From: an uncultured Oscillospiraceae bacterium
GTDB lineage: Bacteria; Bacillota_A; Clostridia; Oscillospirales; Oscillospiraceae
Direction of reading: 5' to 3'
NCBI GenBank assembly: GCA_900762245.1
Contig: CAAFFR010000051.1
Coordinates: 32,664-96,663, forward strand
Length of the DNA stretch: 64,000 nt
Shown: positions 52,287 to 60,661 of the stretch, in pieces
How the letters are laid out: each line of letters opens with the position of its first letter
Numbering within the stretch: the stretch's first letter is position 1
Made by a program: the position numbers and the translations under genes
Notes under the pieces: generated by a model
Database searches by the model: none
What the model was told of the DNA's origin: nothing
What the model saw: the letters and a program-made list of their open reading frames with translations, nothing else

Positions 52287-54197
52287 TCAATCCAACTGGA
52301 TAATCTCGCCAGGGTTTTCTACGGTGTAGCCACCCAGCGCCAAAATCTTGTTCTTGAATTTCTCACTCTTCAGAACAGAGATCATCTGCTGCACCTGAGG
52401 GGTATCCCAGGCATGGTCCGGAACAATCAGATCATACTCCTCAATGCAGATGGGAATGAAGTCCAGATCATAAAGTTTGGCTGCGGAATAGATGCCCATA
52501 CCGGCATCTGCGCTGCCGCTGACGATCTGAACCGCTACTGAGGTGTGGGTCAGCTCTTCCCGATCATAACCATAGATCGCATCCACATCCAGTTTTTCCT
52601 GCTTGCACAGGTAATCGGTAAGAATCCGTGTACCGGAACCCTTCTGCCGATTCACATAGCGCACACCGACCCTGGCAATGTCAGAGAATTTCTGAATATT
52701 CAGAGGATTGCCCTTGGCAACCATCATTCCCTGCTGGCGGCCCACACAGCGGATCAGCTTTACGCCGCCCTTGGGGAAATATTTGCGGATGAAAGACAGG
52801 TTATAGCTTCCGGTAGCGGTATCCAGCAGATGACATCCGGCAGCATGGGCTTCGCCGCGGCGGATCGCCATAATACCGCCCATGGAGCCAACATGGGAAG
52901 AACTCATGTATACATCGTTGTCAGCCACATGGAGCATATCCCCCAGTTCATCCAGCAGAGGGTCATGGCTGCCGATGACCACAACGGTATTCTTCAGTTT
53001 TTCTTCAGAACAAAGCAGACGGATATTCACTTCGCTGCCTGCTTCAAAGCCCTCCAGACCCTGAGGCACTTCCAGAATGCCATCGGCCTTCATGAAGGAA
53101 GAAACCACACCACTGCCGCGGCTCAAGGGAGATGCCATCAGCTTGTCGCCAACATAACCCATGCGGACACGGACAAACTCTTCGTATTTCAGGCCGGAAA
53201 CAACAGGGCGGGTCAGAATGGCCTTGGCATACTGACTCTGGACAGCGGGAACCTTCAGCCAGTGATCGATCAGAGGCTTCAGCAGCTGTTCAATGACGAT
53301 GATGCCGGAAACGGGATAACCGGGAACACCCAGAATCGGAGTATCCCCCTTACAGCCCAGGATAGCAGGCTTACCAGGCTTCATGGCAATGCCGTGGTAC
53401 AGCACTTCACCCAGTTCCCGGATAACACGGGATGAGAAGTCTTCCCGGCCTGCGGAAGAACCGGCGTTCAGAATCACCAGATCGCATTCAGATGCCGCCT
53501 TGGCAACCATAGCCTTGATCTGATCAAACTTATCAGGAACAATGGGGTACACCTGAGCGTCTGCCCCCCACTGACGCACCATGGCAGAGAAGATGGAACC
53601 ATTGAACTCCAGAATATCGCCGGGTTTTGGATCGGTACAGGGAGGGATGATCTCATCACCGGTGGGAATAATACCAACCACAGGCTTACGGATGACCTCT
53701 ACCTCCAGCACACCGCCGGCAATCATGGCACCAATAGCAGAAGGAGATACCTGCATATGGGAAGGCAGGATCATTTCTCCGGCACAGATGTCTTCACCGA
53801 TCTGGCGGATATGCTGCCAGGGCGCGGCAGCGGCATGGATGGTAATGGTGCCATCCTCGTTCTTTACGATGTCTTCCACCATGATGACAGCATCACAGTT
53901 TTCAGGGATAGGATCGCCGGTATCCAGCACGATAAACTGACCGGGATTCAAAGTAATCGGAGTGGTCTCCGTGGCTCCGAAGGTATCCTTTGCATTGACT
54001 GCCACACCGTCCATGGCACTGGCAGCATAATGGGGCGCACAGATGTGAGCATAGACTGCATGGGCGGTGACACGGCCGCAGGCATCCCAAACAGGGATCA
54101 CTTCCGTCTTGGCGCCATAGCCATGGCTGCACAGTAAATTCAGATAATCCTCTCTTGCCTTTGCGAGAGGAATGTTGGTCAAATATTCAAATCCCAT
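52287..54197 (-). CDS. MoeA-type molybdotransferase fused to PBP-like oxyanion domain
   Basis: A 636-residue protein. Residues 1-405 are a MoeA: DACGRVTAHAV, AMDGVAVNAKDTFG, VPGYPVSGI and GDTPILGVPG near residue 290, and ISTGDE-like GIIPTGDEI near 180. Residues about 415-636 are the PBP_like (COG1910) domain: VVIGSHDPLLDELGDML, RRGEAHAAGCHLLD, NRQKGSGTRILTDYL and a Pro/Gln-rich end. The C-terminal domain is often thought to sense molybdate/tungstate. The fusion may feed oxyanion to the MoeA core for metal insertion. It lies 5 bases after the second MoeA gene. Confidence 0.9.
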   Translation of the reverse strand: MGFEYLTNIPLAKAREDYLNLLCSHGYGAKTEVIPVWDACGRVTAHAVYAHICAPHYAASAMDGVAVNAKDTFGATETTPITLNPGQFIVLDTGDPIPENCDAVIMVEDIVKNEDGTITIHAAAAPWQHIRQIGEDICAGEMILPSHMQVSPSAIGAMIAGGVLEVEVIRKPVVGIIPTGDEIIPPCTDPKPGDILEFNGSIFSAMVRQWGADAQVYPIVPDKFDQIKAMVAKAASECDLVILNAGSSAGREDFSSRVIRELGEVLYHGIAMKPGKPAILGCKGDTPILGVPGYPVSGIIVIEQLLKPLIDHWLKVPAVQSQYAKAILTRPVVSGLKYEEFVRVRMGYVGDKLMASPLSRGSGVVSSFMKADGILEVPQGLEGFEAGSEVNIRLLCSEEKLKNTVVVIGSHDPLLDELGDMLHVADNDVYMSSSHVGSMGGIMAIRRGEAHAAGCHLLDTATGSYNLSFIRKYFPKGGVKLIRCVGRQQGMMVAKGNPLNIQKFSDIARVGVRYVNRQKGSGTRILTDYLCKQEKLDVDAIYGYDREELTHTSVAVQIVSGSADAGMGIYSAAKLYDLDFIPICIEEYDLIVPDHAWDTPQVQQMISVLKSEKFKNKILALGGYTVENPGEIIQLD

Positions 54198-54202
54198 ATG
54201 GT

Positions 54203-55423
54203 TTAATCTCCTTGAGAAATAGTCACTTGAATCTCTGCAAACTTAGGCAGTCCCTCGCAGTCCCGGTCGATGCAGAAATAGCCATCCGCACCGGCCAGTG
54301 TGGTAATCAGACCGGACTTGCCCCGGATTGGATGCGCATACAGTGCTCCGTCTTTCCGTTCCAGGCGGCAGCACTGGTACTGGGCGCGGCCATGGTTCGC
54401 ACCGATGCTTTCGGTAACCTTTGCAGTGGTGGTGTACGCTACCTGTTTTCTGCCCATCAGTTTGCCCAGCAGAGGCAGAACAAACAGTTTGGTAATAAAG
54501 TAAGCTGCCACGGGATGTCCAGGCAGGCCAACCAGGGGCTTTGCGCCTGCCTTGCCCAGAATGGTGGGCTTGCCGGGTTTGATCGCAATACCATGGAGCA
54601 GCAGGCTGCCCATAGATTCGATGATCCGGCAGGCGGCATCCTTGACACCTACGCTGCTGCCGCCGGACAGCAGCACGGCATCACATTCCGCCACAGCCTT
54701 ATGTACCTTTTCAGAAAGCAGAGTTTCATTGTCAATGACGATTCCATAATTGATGACATTTACACCGAAGGCACCCAGCATGGCTTCCAGCATAGGACTG
54801 TTTACATCCCGGACCTGACCGGGACCGGGAGTAACCTCCGGCGGAACCAGTTCATCACCGGTGGAAATCACACCAACAGTCAGTTTTTTCACAACGGGGA
54901 CCTGCACCCGGCCAATGGCAGCCATCGCACCAATGTCCTGAGAAGACAACACTCTTCCTTTTTGCAGGATCACCTTACCGGGGTACACGTCATCTCCACG
55001 GAAAATCATATTCTGTCCGGGGGCTGCAGATTTGGAAATGCCGATGGTGCCGTCACCATAATCTTCGGTGTATTCCACCATCACAACACTGTCGGCACCC
55101 TTGGGAACCGCTCCGCCAGTGGGAACGGCCACACATTCTTCCGGATTCAGGGCAAATTCTGCGCCCTCACCCATAAAGACTTCGCCCTGCAAGGGAAGAA
55201 TTGCGGGAATGGCATCGGTACAGCCGAAGGTATCTCTGGCCCGGACGGCATAGCCGTCCACGGTAGAGCGGTCAAAATCAGGAACATATTCCGTTGCAGA
55301 AATGTCCTCTGCCAGGGTTCTTCCCATTGCGGCAGGCAGGGAAACCAGTTCCGTCTCAGCAACCGCAGCAAATTCACTTTCAATCAAAGCCAGAACTTCT
55401 TCCGGCGTTTTTACATGTAACAT
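54203..55423 (-). CDS. moeA: Molybdopterin molybdotransferase MoeA
   Basis: A 406-residue MoeA. The start at 55423 follows GGAGGT; the frame open to 55507 overlaps the regulator gene and has no ribosome site. RSTVDGYAVRARDTFG near residue 58, GVISTGDELVPPEV near 180, LLSGGSSVGVKDAACRI near 245 and VGLPGHPVAAYFI near 300 are conserved, and the MoeA C-terminal beta domain ends it. It inserts Mo or W into adenylated pterin. Two MoeA proteins next to each other (this and the PBP fusion) occur in tungsten users and may separate Mo and W loading. Confidence 0.93.
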   Translation of the reverse strand: MLHVKTPEEVLALIESEFAAVAETELVSLPAAMGRTLAEDISATEYVPDFDRSTVDGYAVRARDTFGCTDAIPAILPLQGEVFMGEGAEFALNPEECVAVPTGGAVPKGADSVVMVEYTEDYGDGTIGISKSAAPGQNMIFRGDDVYPGKVILQKGRVLSSQDIGAMAAIGRVQVPVVKKLTVGVISTGDELVPPEVTPGPGQVRDVNSPMLEAMLGAFGVNVINYGIVIDNETLLSEKVHKAVAECDAVLLSGGSSVGVKDAACRIIESMGSLLLHGIAIKPGKPTILGKAGAKPLVGLPGHPVAAYFITKLFVLPLLGKLMGRKQVAYTTTAKVTESIGANHGRAQYQCCRLERKDGALYAHPIRGKSGLITTLAGADGYFCIDRDCEGLPKFAEIQVTISQGD

Positions 55424-55424
55424 C

Positions 55425-56360
55425 TCATACCTCCGTGATGATTTTACCGAGGTCACGGTAATCATTTCCCGAGAAGTGGGCAATCTCCTTGCGGAATGCA
55501 GGATCATTCAATACTTTTATCAGTTTTTGAATCGATTCCGATTCCATCAATTCTTTTTTAATAACAAAATCAAACCGTTCTTCCAGCAGTGGGATGAAAT
55601 CCAGATTCTCGATTTGCCGGGAGATCCTCTCCGTGCCGATGGCAAGGTCTGCTTCTCCTGCGGCAATGGCTGCAGCCATGGTCAGGTGAGACTTCATGAT
55701 CTTGTCATAGCCTTTCACTCTGGACGTGGAAATCCCCAGACGCTTCAACTGAACATCCATCAAAATTCGGGCACTGGAACCTACCCGACGGTTCAGAACG
55801 GAAATATCCTCCCGCCCCAGGTCCGACCAACCCTTGATGTTTTTAGGATTTCCCTTCTGCACATAGAACCCCTGCGTTCGATAGCTCACATTGATCAGTA
55901 CCGCCGGAACACCGGGCATCAGACTGCGGACAAAGGATGTATTATAGTCAAATCCATCGAACAGGTGGCAGGCTGCCACCTGTATGTTGTTCTGGTAAAG
56001 AGACAGAAGACCTTCAAAGCTATTTAGGTATGTACGGGCGGTATTCACACTCTCCTGCTGCAGATAATTTGCCAGAATATCCAATACTACATCCTGACCG
56101 GAAATAATCAGTTCCGGCTGCTCCTCTTTGGGTGGTGTCAGCAAGGTAGAATGGGTATCAATATTCTTTACCGGACGGGTAGAATGCTCATGCCGGGATC
56201 GGGCAATGTAGGCATCCACATCATCCTGGGTAAAGCGCACCTTCCGCCCAATCTTATAGGAATGAATCTCTCCCTTACGAATCAGGTCATAAATGGTGGA
56301 TTTGCTGACATGTAAAATGTCCGCCACTTCCTGTGTGGACAGGGACTTATTCTGTGCCAT
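55425..56360 (-). CDS. Excisionase-type HTH regulator with PBP-like oxyanion-sensing domain
   Basis: A 311-residue regulator. Residues 5-55 are a MerR/excisionase-family HTH (LSTQEVADILHVSKSTIYDLIR; IGRKVRFTQDDVDAYI). Residues 85-311 are the COG1910 PBP_like domain (NNIQVAACHLFDGFD; NRRVGSSARILMDVQLKRLG), homologous to the C-terminus of the MoeA fusion at 52287. It is the first gene of the moe/moa operon and divergent from the AOR gene, whose upstream region holds repeated TTCGTATCA sites. Molybdate- or tungstate-dependent control of both is likely, as for regulators of this build. ATG at 56360 follows AAGGAGG. Confidence 0.88.
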   Translation of the reverse strand: MAQNKSLSTQEVADILHVSKSTIYDLIRKGEIHSYKIGRKVRFTQDDVDAYIARSRHEHSTRPVKNIDTHSTLLTPPKEEQPELIISGQDVVLDILANYLQQESVNTARTYLNSFEGLLSLYQNNIQVAACHLFDGFDYNTSFVRSLMPGVPAVLINVSYRTQGFYVQKGNPKNIKGWSDLGREDISVLNRRVGSSARILMDVQLKRLGISTSRVKGYDKIMKSHLTMAAAIAAGEADLAIGTERISRQIENLDFIPLLEERFDFVIKKELMESESIQKLIKVLNDPAFRKEIAHFSGNDYRDLGKIITEV

Positions 56361-56403
56361 GGCGCTGCCTCCTTAGGGCATAACATTACATTTTATTTTT
56401 CTC

Positions 56404-56432
56404 ATTATACTCTTTTTTGTGTTTTTTCACAA
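56404..56432 (-). promoter_or_regulatory. Sigma-A-like promoter of moe/moa operon
   Basis: TTGTGA (56427-56432), 17 bases, TATAAT (56404-56409) on the minus strand, 43 bases before the regulator start. Confidence 0.65.
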
Positions 56433-56460
56433 GACCTGCAGGTGCAGGAAGTATATTCCA

Positions 56461-56554
56461 GTTCGTGCAAATTCGTATCATTTCGCGCAGTGTTGCAGCA
56501 AAACAGTTTTTCTTATACGTATAAGTTGAGATAGTTTCGTATCAGTTCGCACGG
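56461..56554. promoter_or_regulatory. Repeated TTCGTATCA sites upstream of AOR gene
   Basis: Two direct copies of a 17-base unit, TTCGTATCA(T/G)TTCGC(G/A)C, at 56472-56488 and 56536-56552 (15 of 17 identical, 64 bases apart). A half copy GTTCGTGCAA is at 56461. They lie between the divergent promoters and are the natural operator for the PBP-type regulator. No palindrome is seen, so the protein may bind as a head-to-tail dimer. Confidence 0.6.
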
Positions 56555-56570
56555 AAATGCACCATACACC

Positions 56571-56598
56571 TTGCGGGAAACTTATTTTCAAATATAAT
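56571..56598 (+). promoter_or_regulatory. Sigma-A-like promoter of AOR1 gene
   Basis: TTGCGG (56571-56576), 16 bases, TATAAT (56593-56598), leaving about 55 bases of leader before the ATG at 56661. Confidence 0.55.
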
Positions 56599-56660
56599 TA
56601 AAGTATCCAACGCAGGGAAACTGCAAAATACGGACTTATACAATACATGGAGGTATTGCT

Positions 56661-58481
56661 ATGGCATACGCATACTATGAAAAGATTGCCCGCATTAACC
56701 TGACCACCGGAACTGTCACCGTTGAAAAGCTGGATACCGATCTGGCTAAGAAGTTCATCGGCGGCCGCGGTCTGGGCACCAAGATCGTCTACGACGAAGG
56801 CTGTGCAACCGTTGACCCCCTGGGTCCCGACAACAAGCTGGTTTACATCACCGGTCCTTTGACCGGCGCCGGCGCTCCCTCCTCCGGCCGTTACATGGTC
56901 GTCACCAAGTCTCCTCTGACCGGCATGATCGCCTGCTCCAACTCCGGCGGTATCTGGGGTGCCAAGCTGAAGTACGCTGGCTGGGATGCTCTGATCGTGG
57001 AAGGTGAAGCTCCCGAGTGGACTTACATCAACATCGTTGATGACAAGATCGAGCTGTTGGATGCCCGTGAGTATCTGGGCATGTTCTCCGAAGAACTGGA
57101 CGAAAAGCTGAAGGATAAGCACGGCATAGATTCCTCCGTTCTGTCCATCGGTATCGCCGGTGAAAAGAAGGTTCTGCTGGCTGCCATCATGAACGACAAG
57201 GATCGCGCCGCAGGCCGTTCCGGTGTCGGCGCTGTCATGGGCTCCAAGAAGCTGAAGGGCATCGTTGTCACCGCCTCCAAGAAGAACGCTGACGAAGTTC
57301 TGGCCTCCGCTGAGGCTTTGAAGGCTGCCAACAAGGACGTTATGGTCAACATCCGCGAGAACGGCCTGACCGGCGGCGGTCTGCGTGCTCTGGGTACCGC
57401 TTCTTTGGTCAACGTCATCAACGGTGTCGGCTCCCTGCCCACCAAGAACTGGCAGGAAGCTTACTATGACAAGGCAGAAGATGTTTCCGGCGAAGCTCTG
57501 GCTGAGAAGTTCCTGGTCAAGGCCGGTGCCTGCCATCGCTGCCCCATCGCCTGCGGCCGTGTGGTCAAGGTCGGTGACAAGGTTGTCGGCGGTCCTGAGT
57601 ACGAGCCTCTGTGGGCTTACGGCGCTGACTGCGGCAATAACGATCTGGCTATCGTCAACGAAGCCAACTACTGGTGCAACGAGTATGGTCTGGATGCCAT
57701 CTCTGTTCCCTGCACCATCGCAGCTGCTATGGAACTGTACCAGCGTGGTGCCATTAAGGAAGAAGACTGCGCCGGTGCTCCTCTGGAGTGGGGCAATACC
57801 CACGCTCTGATCGAGTGGACCAAGCGCATGGGCGATCCCAAGACCGAACTGGATTGGCTGATGAGCTCCGGCTCCGCCCGTCTGTGCGAGGCTTATGGCA
57901 TGCCAGAGGTCTCCATGTCCGTTAAGAAGCAGGAGATGCCCGCTTATGACGCTCGTGGCGTTCAGGGTATCGGCATTACTTATGCTACCTCCAACCGCGG
58001 CGGCTGCCATGTCCGTGGCTATACCATCGCTCCCGAAGTCGTTGGCCTGCCTCTCCAGCTGGACCGTACCGTTACCAACGAGAAGGCATTCTGGTCCAAG
58101 ACTTTCCAGGATCTGACCGCTGTTATCGACTCCATGGGTCTGTGCCTGTTCACCTCCTTCGCTCTGGGTGCTCCTGAGTACACCAAGCTGCTGAACGCTG
58201 CCTGCGGCACTGAGTACACTCCTGAGGACGTTCTGGAAATCGGCGAGCGTATCTACAACATTGAGAGAATGTTCAACAAGGCCGCCGGCATGAAGCCCGA
58301 GGATGACCGCCTGCCCAAGCGTCTGCTGGAAGAGCCCATCCCCGCTGGTCCCTCCAAGGGTCTGGTTTCCCAGCTGCCCGTCACCCTGCCTGAGTACTAC
58401 AAGGTCCGTGGCTGGGAGGCTGCCTTCCCCACTGACGAGACTCTGAAGAGACTGGGCCTGGACGAGTGCGTCGGTAAGTAA
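56661..58481 (+). CDS. aor: Tungsten-containing aldehyde ferredoxin oxidoreductase
   Basis: A 606-residue AOR. N-terminal IGGRGLGTKIVYDEG and GPLTGAGAPSSGRYMV bind the pterin phosphates. 4Fe-4S ligands are CHRCPIAC (C-x2-C-x3-C, near residue 290) and a later Cys in DSMGLCLF near 495, as in Pyrococcus AOR. SNRGGCHVRG marks the C-terminal pterin site. It oxidises aldehydes to carboxylates with ferredoxin in the cytoplasm, or the reverse. GGAGG precedes the ATG. Codon use is strongly biased to a few codons (GGC, CTG, AAG, TCC), more than its neighbours, suggesting very high expression. Also transcribed divergently from the cofactor operon. Confidence 0.95.
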   Translation: MAYAYYEKIARINLTTGTVTVEKLDTDLAKKFIGGRGLGTKIVYDEGCATVDPLGPDNKLVYITGPLTGAGAPSSGRYMVVTKSPLTGMIACSNSGGIWGAKLKYAGWDALIVEGEAPEWTYINIVDDKIELLDAREYLGMFSEELDEKLKDKHGIDSSVLSIGIAGEKKVLLAAIMNDKDRAAGRSGVGAVMGSKKLKGIVVTASKKNADEVLASAEALKAANKDVMVNIRENGLTGGGLRALGTASLVNVINGVGSLPTKNWQEAYYDKAEDVSGEALAEKFLVKAGACHRCPIACGRVVKVGDKVVGGPEYEPLWAYGADCGNNDLAIVNEANYWCNEYGLDAISVPCTIAAAMELYQRGAIKEEDCAGAPLEWGNTHALIEWTKRMGDPKTELDWLMSSGSARLCEAYGMPEVSMSVKKQEMPAYDARGVQGIGITYATSNRGGCHVRGYTIAPEVVGLPLQLDRTVTNEKAFWSKTFQDLTAVIDSMGLCLFTSFALGAPEYTKLLNAACGTEYTPEDVLEIGERIYNIERMFNKAAGMKPEDDRLPKRLLEEPIPAGPSKGLVSQLPVTLPEYYKVRGWEAAFPTDETLKRLGLDECVGK

Positions 58482-58670
58482 GGTCGGCATGCGCCGACAG
58501 GCAATGCGTGTTTGGTGCTCAGCTTATCGCTACTGCCCTGCCCCGCTCTTTATCGCTTCATTTTTCAAATTCCGGACTTGACGGCGATATAGAAGGGAAA
58601 GTATGATAATTACGGGGAGGGGTTCTATCCGAACTCCTCCCTTATTTCTTTTATGACAGGAGCGATCACA
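58482..58670 (+). promoter_or_regulatory. Intergenic promoter and terminator-like hairpin between AOR1 and moaD-like gene
   Basis: TTGACG (58578-58583), 18 bases, TATGAT (58602-58607) could restart transcription. A hairpin GGGAGGGGTTC / GAACTCCTCCC (58615-58625 with 58631-58641, one mismatch) then TTATTTCTTTT follows almost at once, so it would stop AOR1 transcripts and limit the next genes. A second small stem GTCGGC-ATGC-GCCGAC follows the AOR1 stop (58483-58498). Confidence 0.6.
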
Positions 58671-58892
58671 ATGATTGAAGTACGTCTTTTTGCCGGTCTG
58701 CGTCAGGGCAGACAAAAAGTTTATCAGATGGAAGCCTCTTCCGTTAAAAATGTGCAGGATATTATGGATGTGCTGAACATCCAGCGCAAGGAAGTCAACA
58801 TTCTGCTGATCAATGGCTTCCATCAGAAGCCGGAGACCGCGGTAAAGGACGAAGATATCGTTTCTCTGTTTCCCGCTGTGGGAGGCGGCTGA
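58671..58892 (+). CDS. MoaD/ThiS-like sulfur carrier
   Basis: A 73-residue ubiquitin-like protein beginning MIEVRLFAGLRQGRQKVYQ and ending in AVGGG. The Gly-Gly tail is the site of adenylation and thiocarboxylation. The ATG at 58671 has AGGAG; an in-frame ATG 18 bases earlier lacks a site. ThiF/MoeB-like enzyme encoded next is its likely activating partner. It supplies sulfur for dithiolene formation together with the MoaE-like protein. Confidence 0.85.
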   Translation: MIEVRLFAGLRQGRQKVYQMEASSVKNVQDIMDVLNIQRKEVNILLINGFHQKPETAVKDEDIVSLFPAVGGG

Positions 58893-58893
58893 T

Positions 58894-59565
58894 ATGGAGC
58901 CTCGTTACGCACGAAACATACCCGCACTGACAGAGGAAGAATGCCTGATCCTGCGAAATAAGCGTGTCCTTGTCGTTGGATGCGGCGGTTTGGGCGGTCA
59001 TATCATTGACCAGTTGGCACGTATCGGGATTGGATTTCTGCGGGTTGCAGACGGAGACGTTTTTGAACCTTCCAATCTGAACCGGCAGCTGTTGTCCCGG
59101 ATTCCCCTTTTGGGTGTCTCAAAGGCAAAAGCTGCAGCAGAACATATCAGCAAAATTAATCCGGATATTGAAGCGGAAGCCATAGAAGACTTTATGACCA
59201 GTCAGAATGTCCATGGACTGACTGCAGGCTGCGATATTGTAATAGATGCGCTGGATAACATTCCCAGCAGACGTCTTCTGGCTGCTGCCTGCACAGAGGA
59301 CGGTCTGCCCTATATTTACGGCGCCATCCAGGGTTGGGTTGCTCAGGCCGGTATTTCCATGCCCGGAGACAGTCTGATTGGAACGTTATTTCCGCAAGAA
59401 GTGGAGATTCAGGACAAAAGTGTACTTAGCTTCACACCCGCCCTATGCGCCTCTATTCAGGTTTCCCTTTGCGTGAAGCTTTTGTTAGGAAGACCGGTTG
59501 ATACCGGGACTATTTACTATTTCGATCTTTTAAATTACGAATTTGAAACGATTCCCATGGCCTGA
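58894..59565 (+). CDS. ThiF/MoeB/HesA family adenylyltransferase
   Basis: A 223-residue E1-like enzyme. The nucleotide motif VLVVGCGGLGGHIIDQLARIG is near residues 30-50, DGDVFEPSNLNRQLLSR is the ATP-binding Arg finger region and DIVIDALDNIPSRR contains the Mg-binding Asp. It lacks the paired CxxC zinc motifs near the C-terminus that are typical of MoeB. It starts 1 base after the MoaD-like stop, so it most likely adenylates that protein's C-terminal glycine. Such short HesA-like members occur with AOR genes. Confidence 0.87.
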   Translation: MEPRYARNIPALTEEECLILRNKRVLVVGCGGLGGHIIDQLARIGIGFLRVADGDVFEPSNLNRQLLSRIPLLGVSKAKAAAEHISKINPDIEAEAIEDFMTSQNVHGLTAGCDIVIDALDNIPSRRLLAAACTEDGLPYIYGAIQGWVAQAGISMPGDSLIGTLFPQEVEIQDKSVLSFTPALCASIQVSLCVKLLLGRPVDTGTIYYFDLLNYEFETIPMA

Positions 59566-59588
59566 TGTGCAGAAAGTGAGGTGACACC

Positions 59589-60512
59589 ATGAAAATCGGC
59601 GCGTTGATCGTAACCACCGGTCTGCCCCGTGTTTCCGGTGTCACCGCTTTAATTTCTGAAATAGGTACTACTTCTGCCGGTCAGAGAATGATTTCAGCTT
59701 TTCAGTGCGCAGGCGTTTCTATGATTGGTCTGGTCGTTGGCCCGGAAAACAAAAAAATTGAGCGGCAATTCTCTCAGAGCGGTGTGATTTTTCTGCGCTG
59801 TAAAACAGACACCTCTTTCTTGGATGGCGTTCGGGAAGGCCTGCGATTCATGTTCGGCAAATACGACCGCATATTTGTTTTACCTGGAGATATGCCGCTG
59901 TTTCTGCCGAAAACCCTCCATTCCCTGCTTCGCAGCACAGCACACATTGCAGTTCCTGTAAACAGTCATATGAACGGGGCTCCGATTCTTCTGGACAAAA
60001 CAGCAATGAATGCACTTTTGGCACATACCGCATCCACTACTCTGGAGGATGCCATTGCCAGGTGTACCCTTGATATAGAATTGGTACCGGTATCCGATTC
60101 CGGCATTTTCCTTCGGGGGGAAGATATGTCCCATCGGGAAGGTATTATCCGGCAACAGGATCAACAATTGACGCGTCCTGTAGTTGATGTTTCTCTGCAC
60201 AACGGCACTTTGTTGTATGATCCCAGACTCTCTATGCTGCTGCACCTTATCGAAGAAACCTGTTCTGTCAGAGATGCCTGCAGTTTGATGCAGATTTCCT
60301 ATTCCTCCGCATGGAATATGCTCAATCACGTGGAGGACAAGCTCGGATTCCCGCTGATCGTACGTAACCGCGGCGGCGCAAGCGGAAACGGAAGCCTTTT
60401 GACTGAAAAAGGAAAGGCATTGATGGATGCTTATGATCGTTTCTCAGAGCATCTGAATCAGGAAGCACAACAACTTTATACCAAACTGTTTGACACATCA
60501 GAGTGGATCTAA
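59589..60512 (+). CDS. NTP-transferase (MobA/MocA-like) fused to ModE-like DNA-binding domain
   Basis: A 307-residue fusion. Residues 1-170 look like a MobA/MocA nucleotidyltransferase: the strand ALIVTT, LPGDMPLFLP at 98-107 with the metal Asp, and HMNGAPILLD, but the nucleotide loop GIxxGxSxRMG is degenerate (GTTSAGQRM instead). Residues 213-290 match the ModE N-terminal winged helix (LLHLIEETCSVRDACSLMQIS, then YSSAWNMLNHVEDKLGFPL; LLTEKGKALMDAY). It could add a nucleotide to the pterin and act as a regulator, or be a pure transcription factor with a nucleotide-sensing domain. It follows the ThiF-like gene by 23 bases. Confidence 0.78.
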   Translation: MKIGALIVTTGLPRVSGVTALISEIGTTSAGQRMISAFQCAGVSMIGLVVGPENKKIERQFSQSGVIFLRCKTDTSFLDGVREGLRFMFGKYDRIFVLPGDMPLFLPKTLHSLLRSTAHIAVPVNSHMNGAPILLDKTAMNALLAHTASTTLEDAIARCTLDIELVPVSDSGIFLRGEDMSHREGIIRQQDQQLTRPVVDVSLHNGTLLYDPRLSMLLHLIEETCSVRDACSLMQISYSSAWNMLNHVEDKLGFPLIVRNRGGASGNGSLLTEKGKALMDAYDRFSEHLNQEAQQLYTKLFDTSEWI

Positions 60513-60548
60513 ATACTGTTTCCTGATTTAGTTCTTTAATCAAGAAAA

Positions 60549-60592
60549 CGCCCATGGAAGGGATTTTTCCACCATGGGTGTTGTTCTTTTTC
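60549..60592 (+). terminator. Terminator after NTP-transferase/ModE gene
   Basis: Stem CGCCCATGG / CCATGGGTG (one G-U), loop of 14 bases, followed by TTGTTCTTTTTC. Confidence 0.7.
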
Positions 60593-60612
60593 AGGTTTTC
60601 ATAATATAATTA

Positions 60613-60641
60613 TTGAATTTTATACGTTTTGTGCTTATAAT
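60613..60641 (+). promoter_or_regulatory. Sigma-A promoter of second AOR gene
   Basis: TTGAAT (60613-60618), 17 bases, perfect TATAAT (60636-60641). Only about 13-20 bases lie between the transcription start and the ribosome site AAGGAGGG. Confidence 0.7.
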
Positions 60642-60661
60642 AACAAAAAGGAGGGATGTAT

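Noticed and set aside
56598..58490. A 630-codon open frame antisense to AOR1
   Set aside because: It mirrors the strongly biased codons of AOR1, has no ribosome site and no recognisable domain; the sense frame has all AOR motifs.
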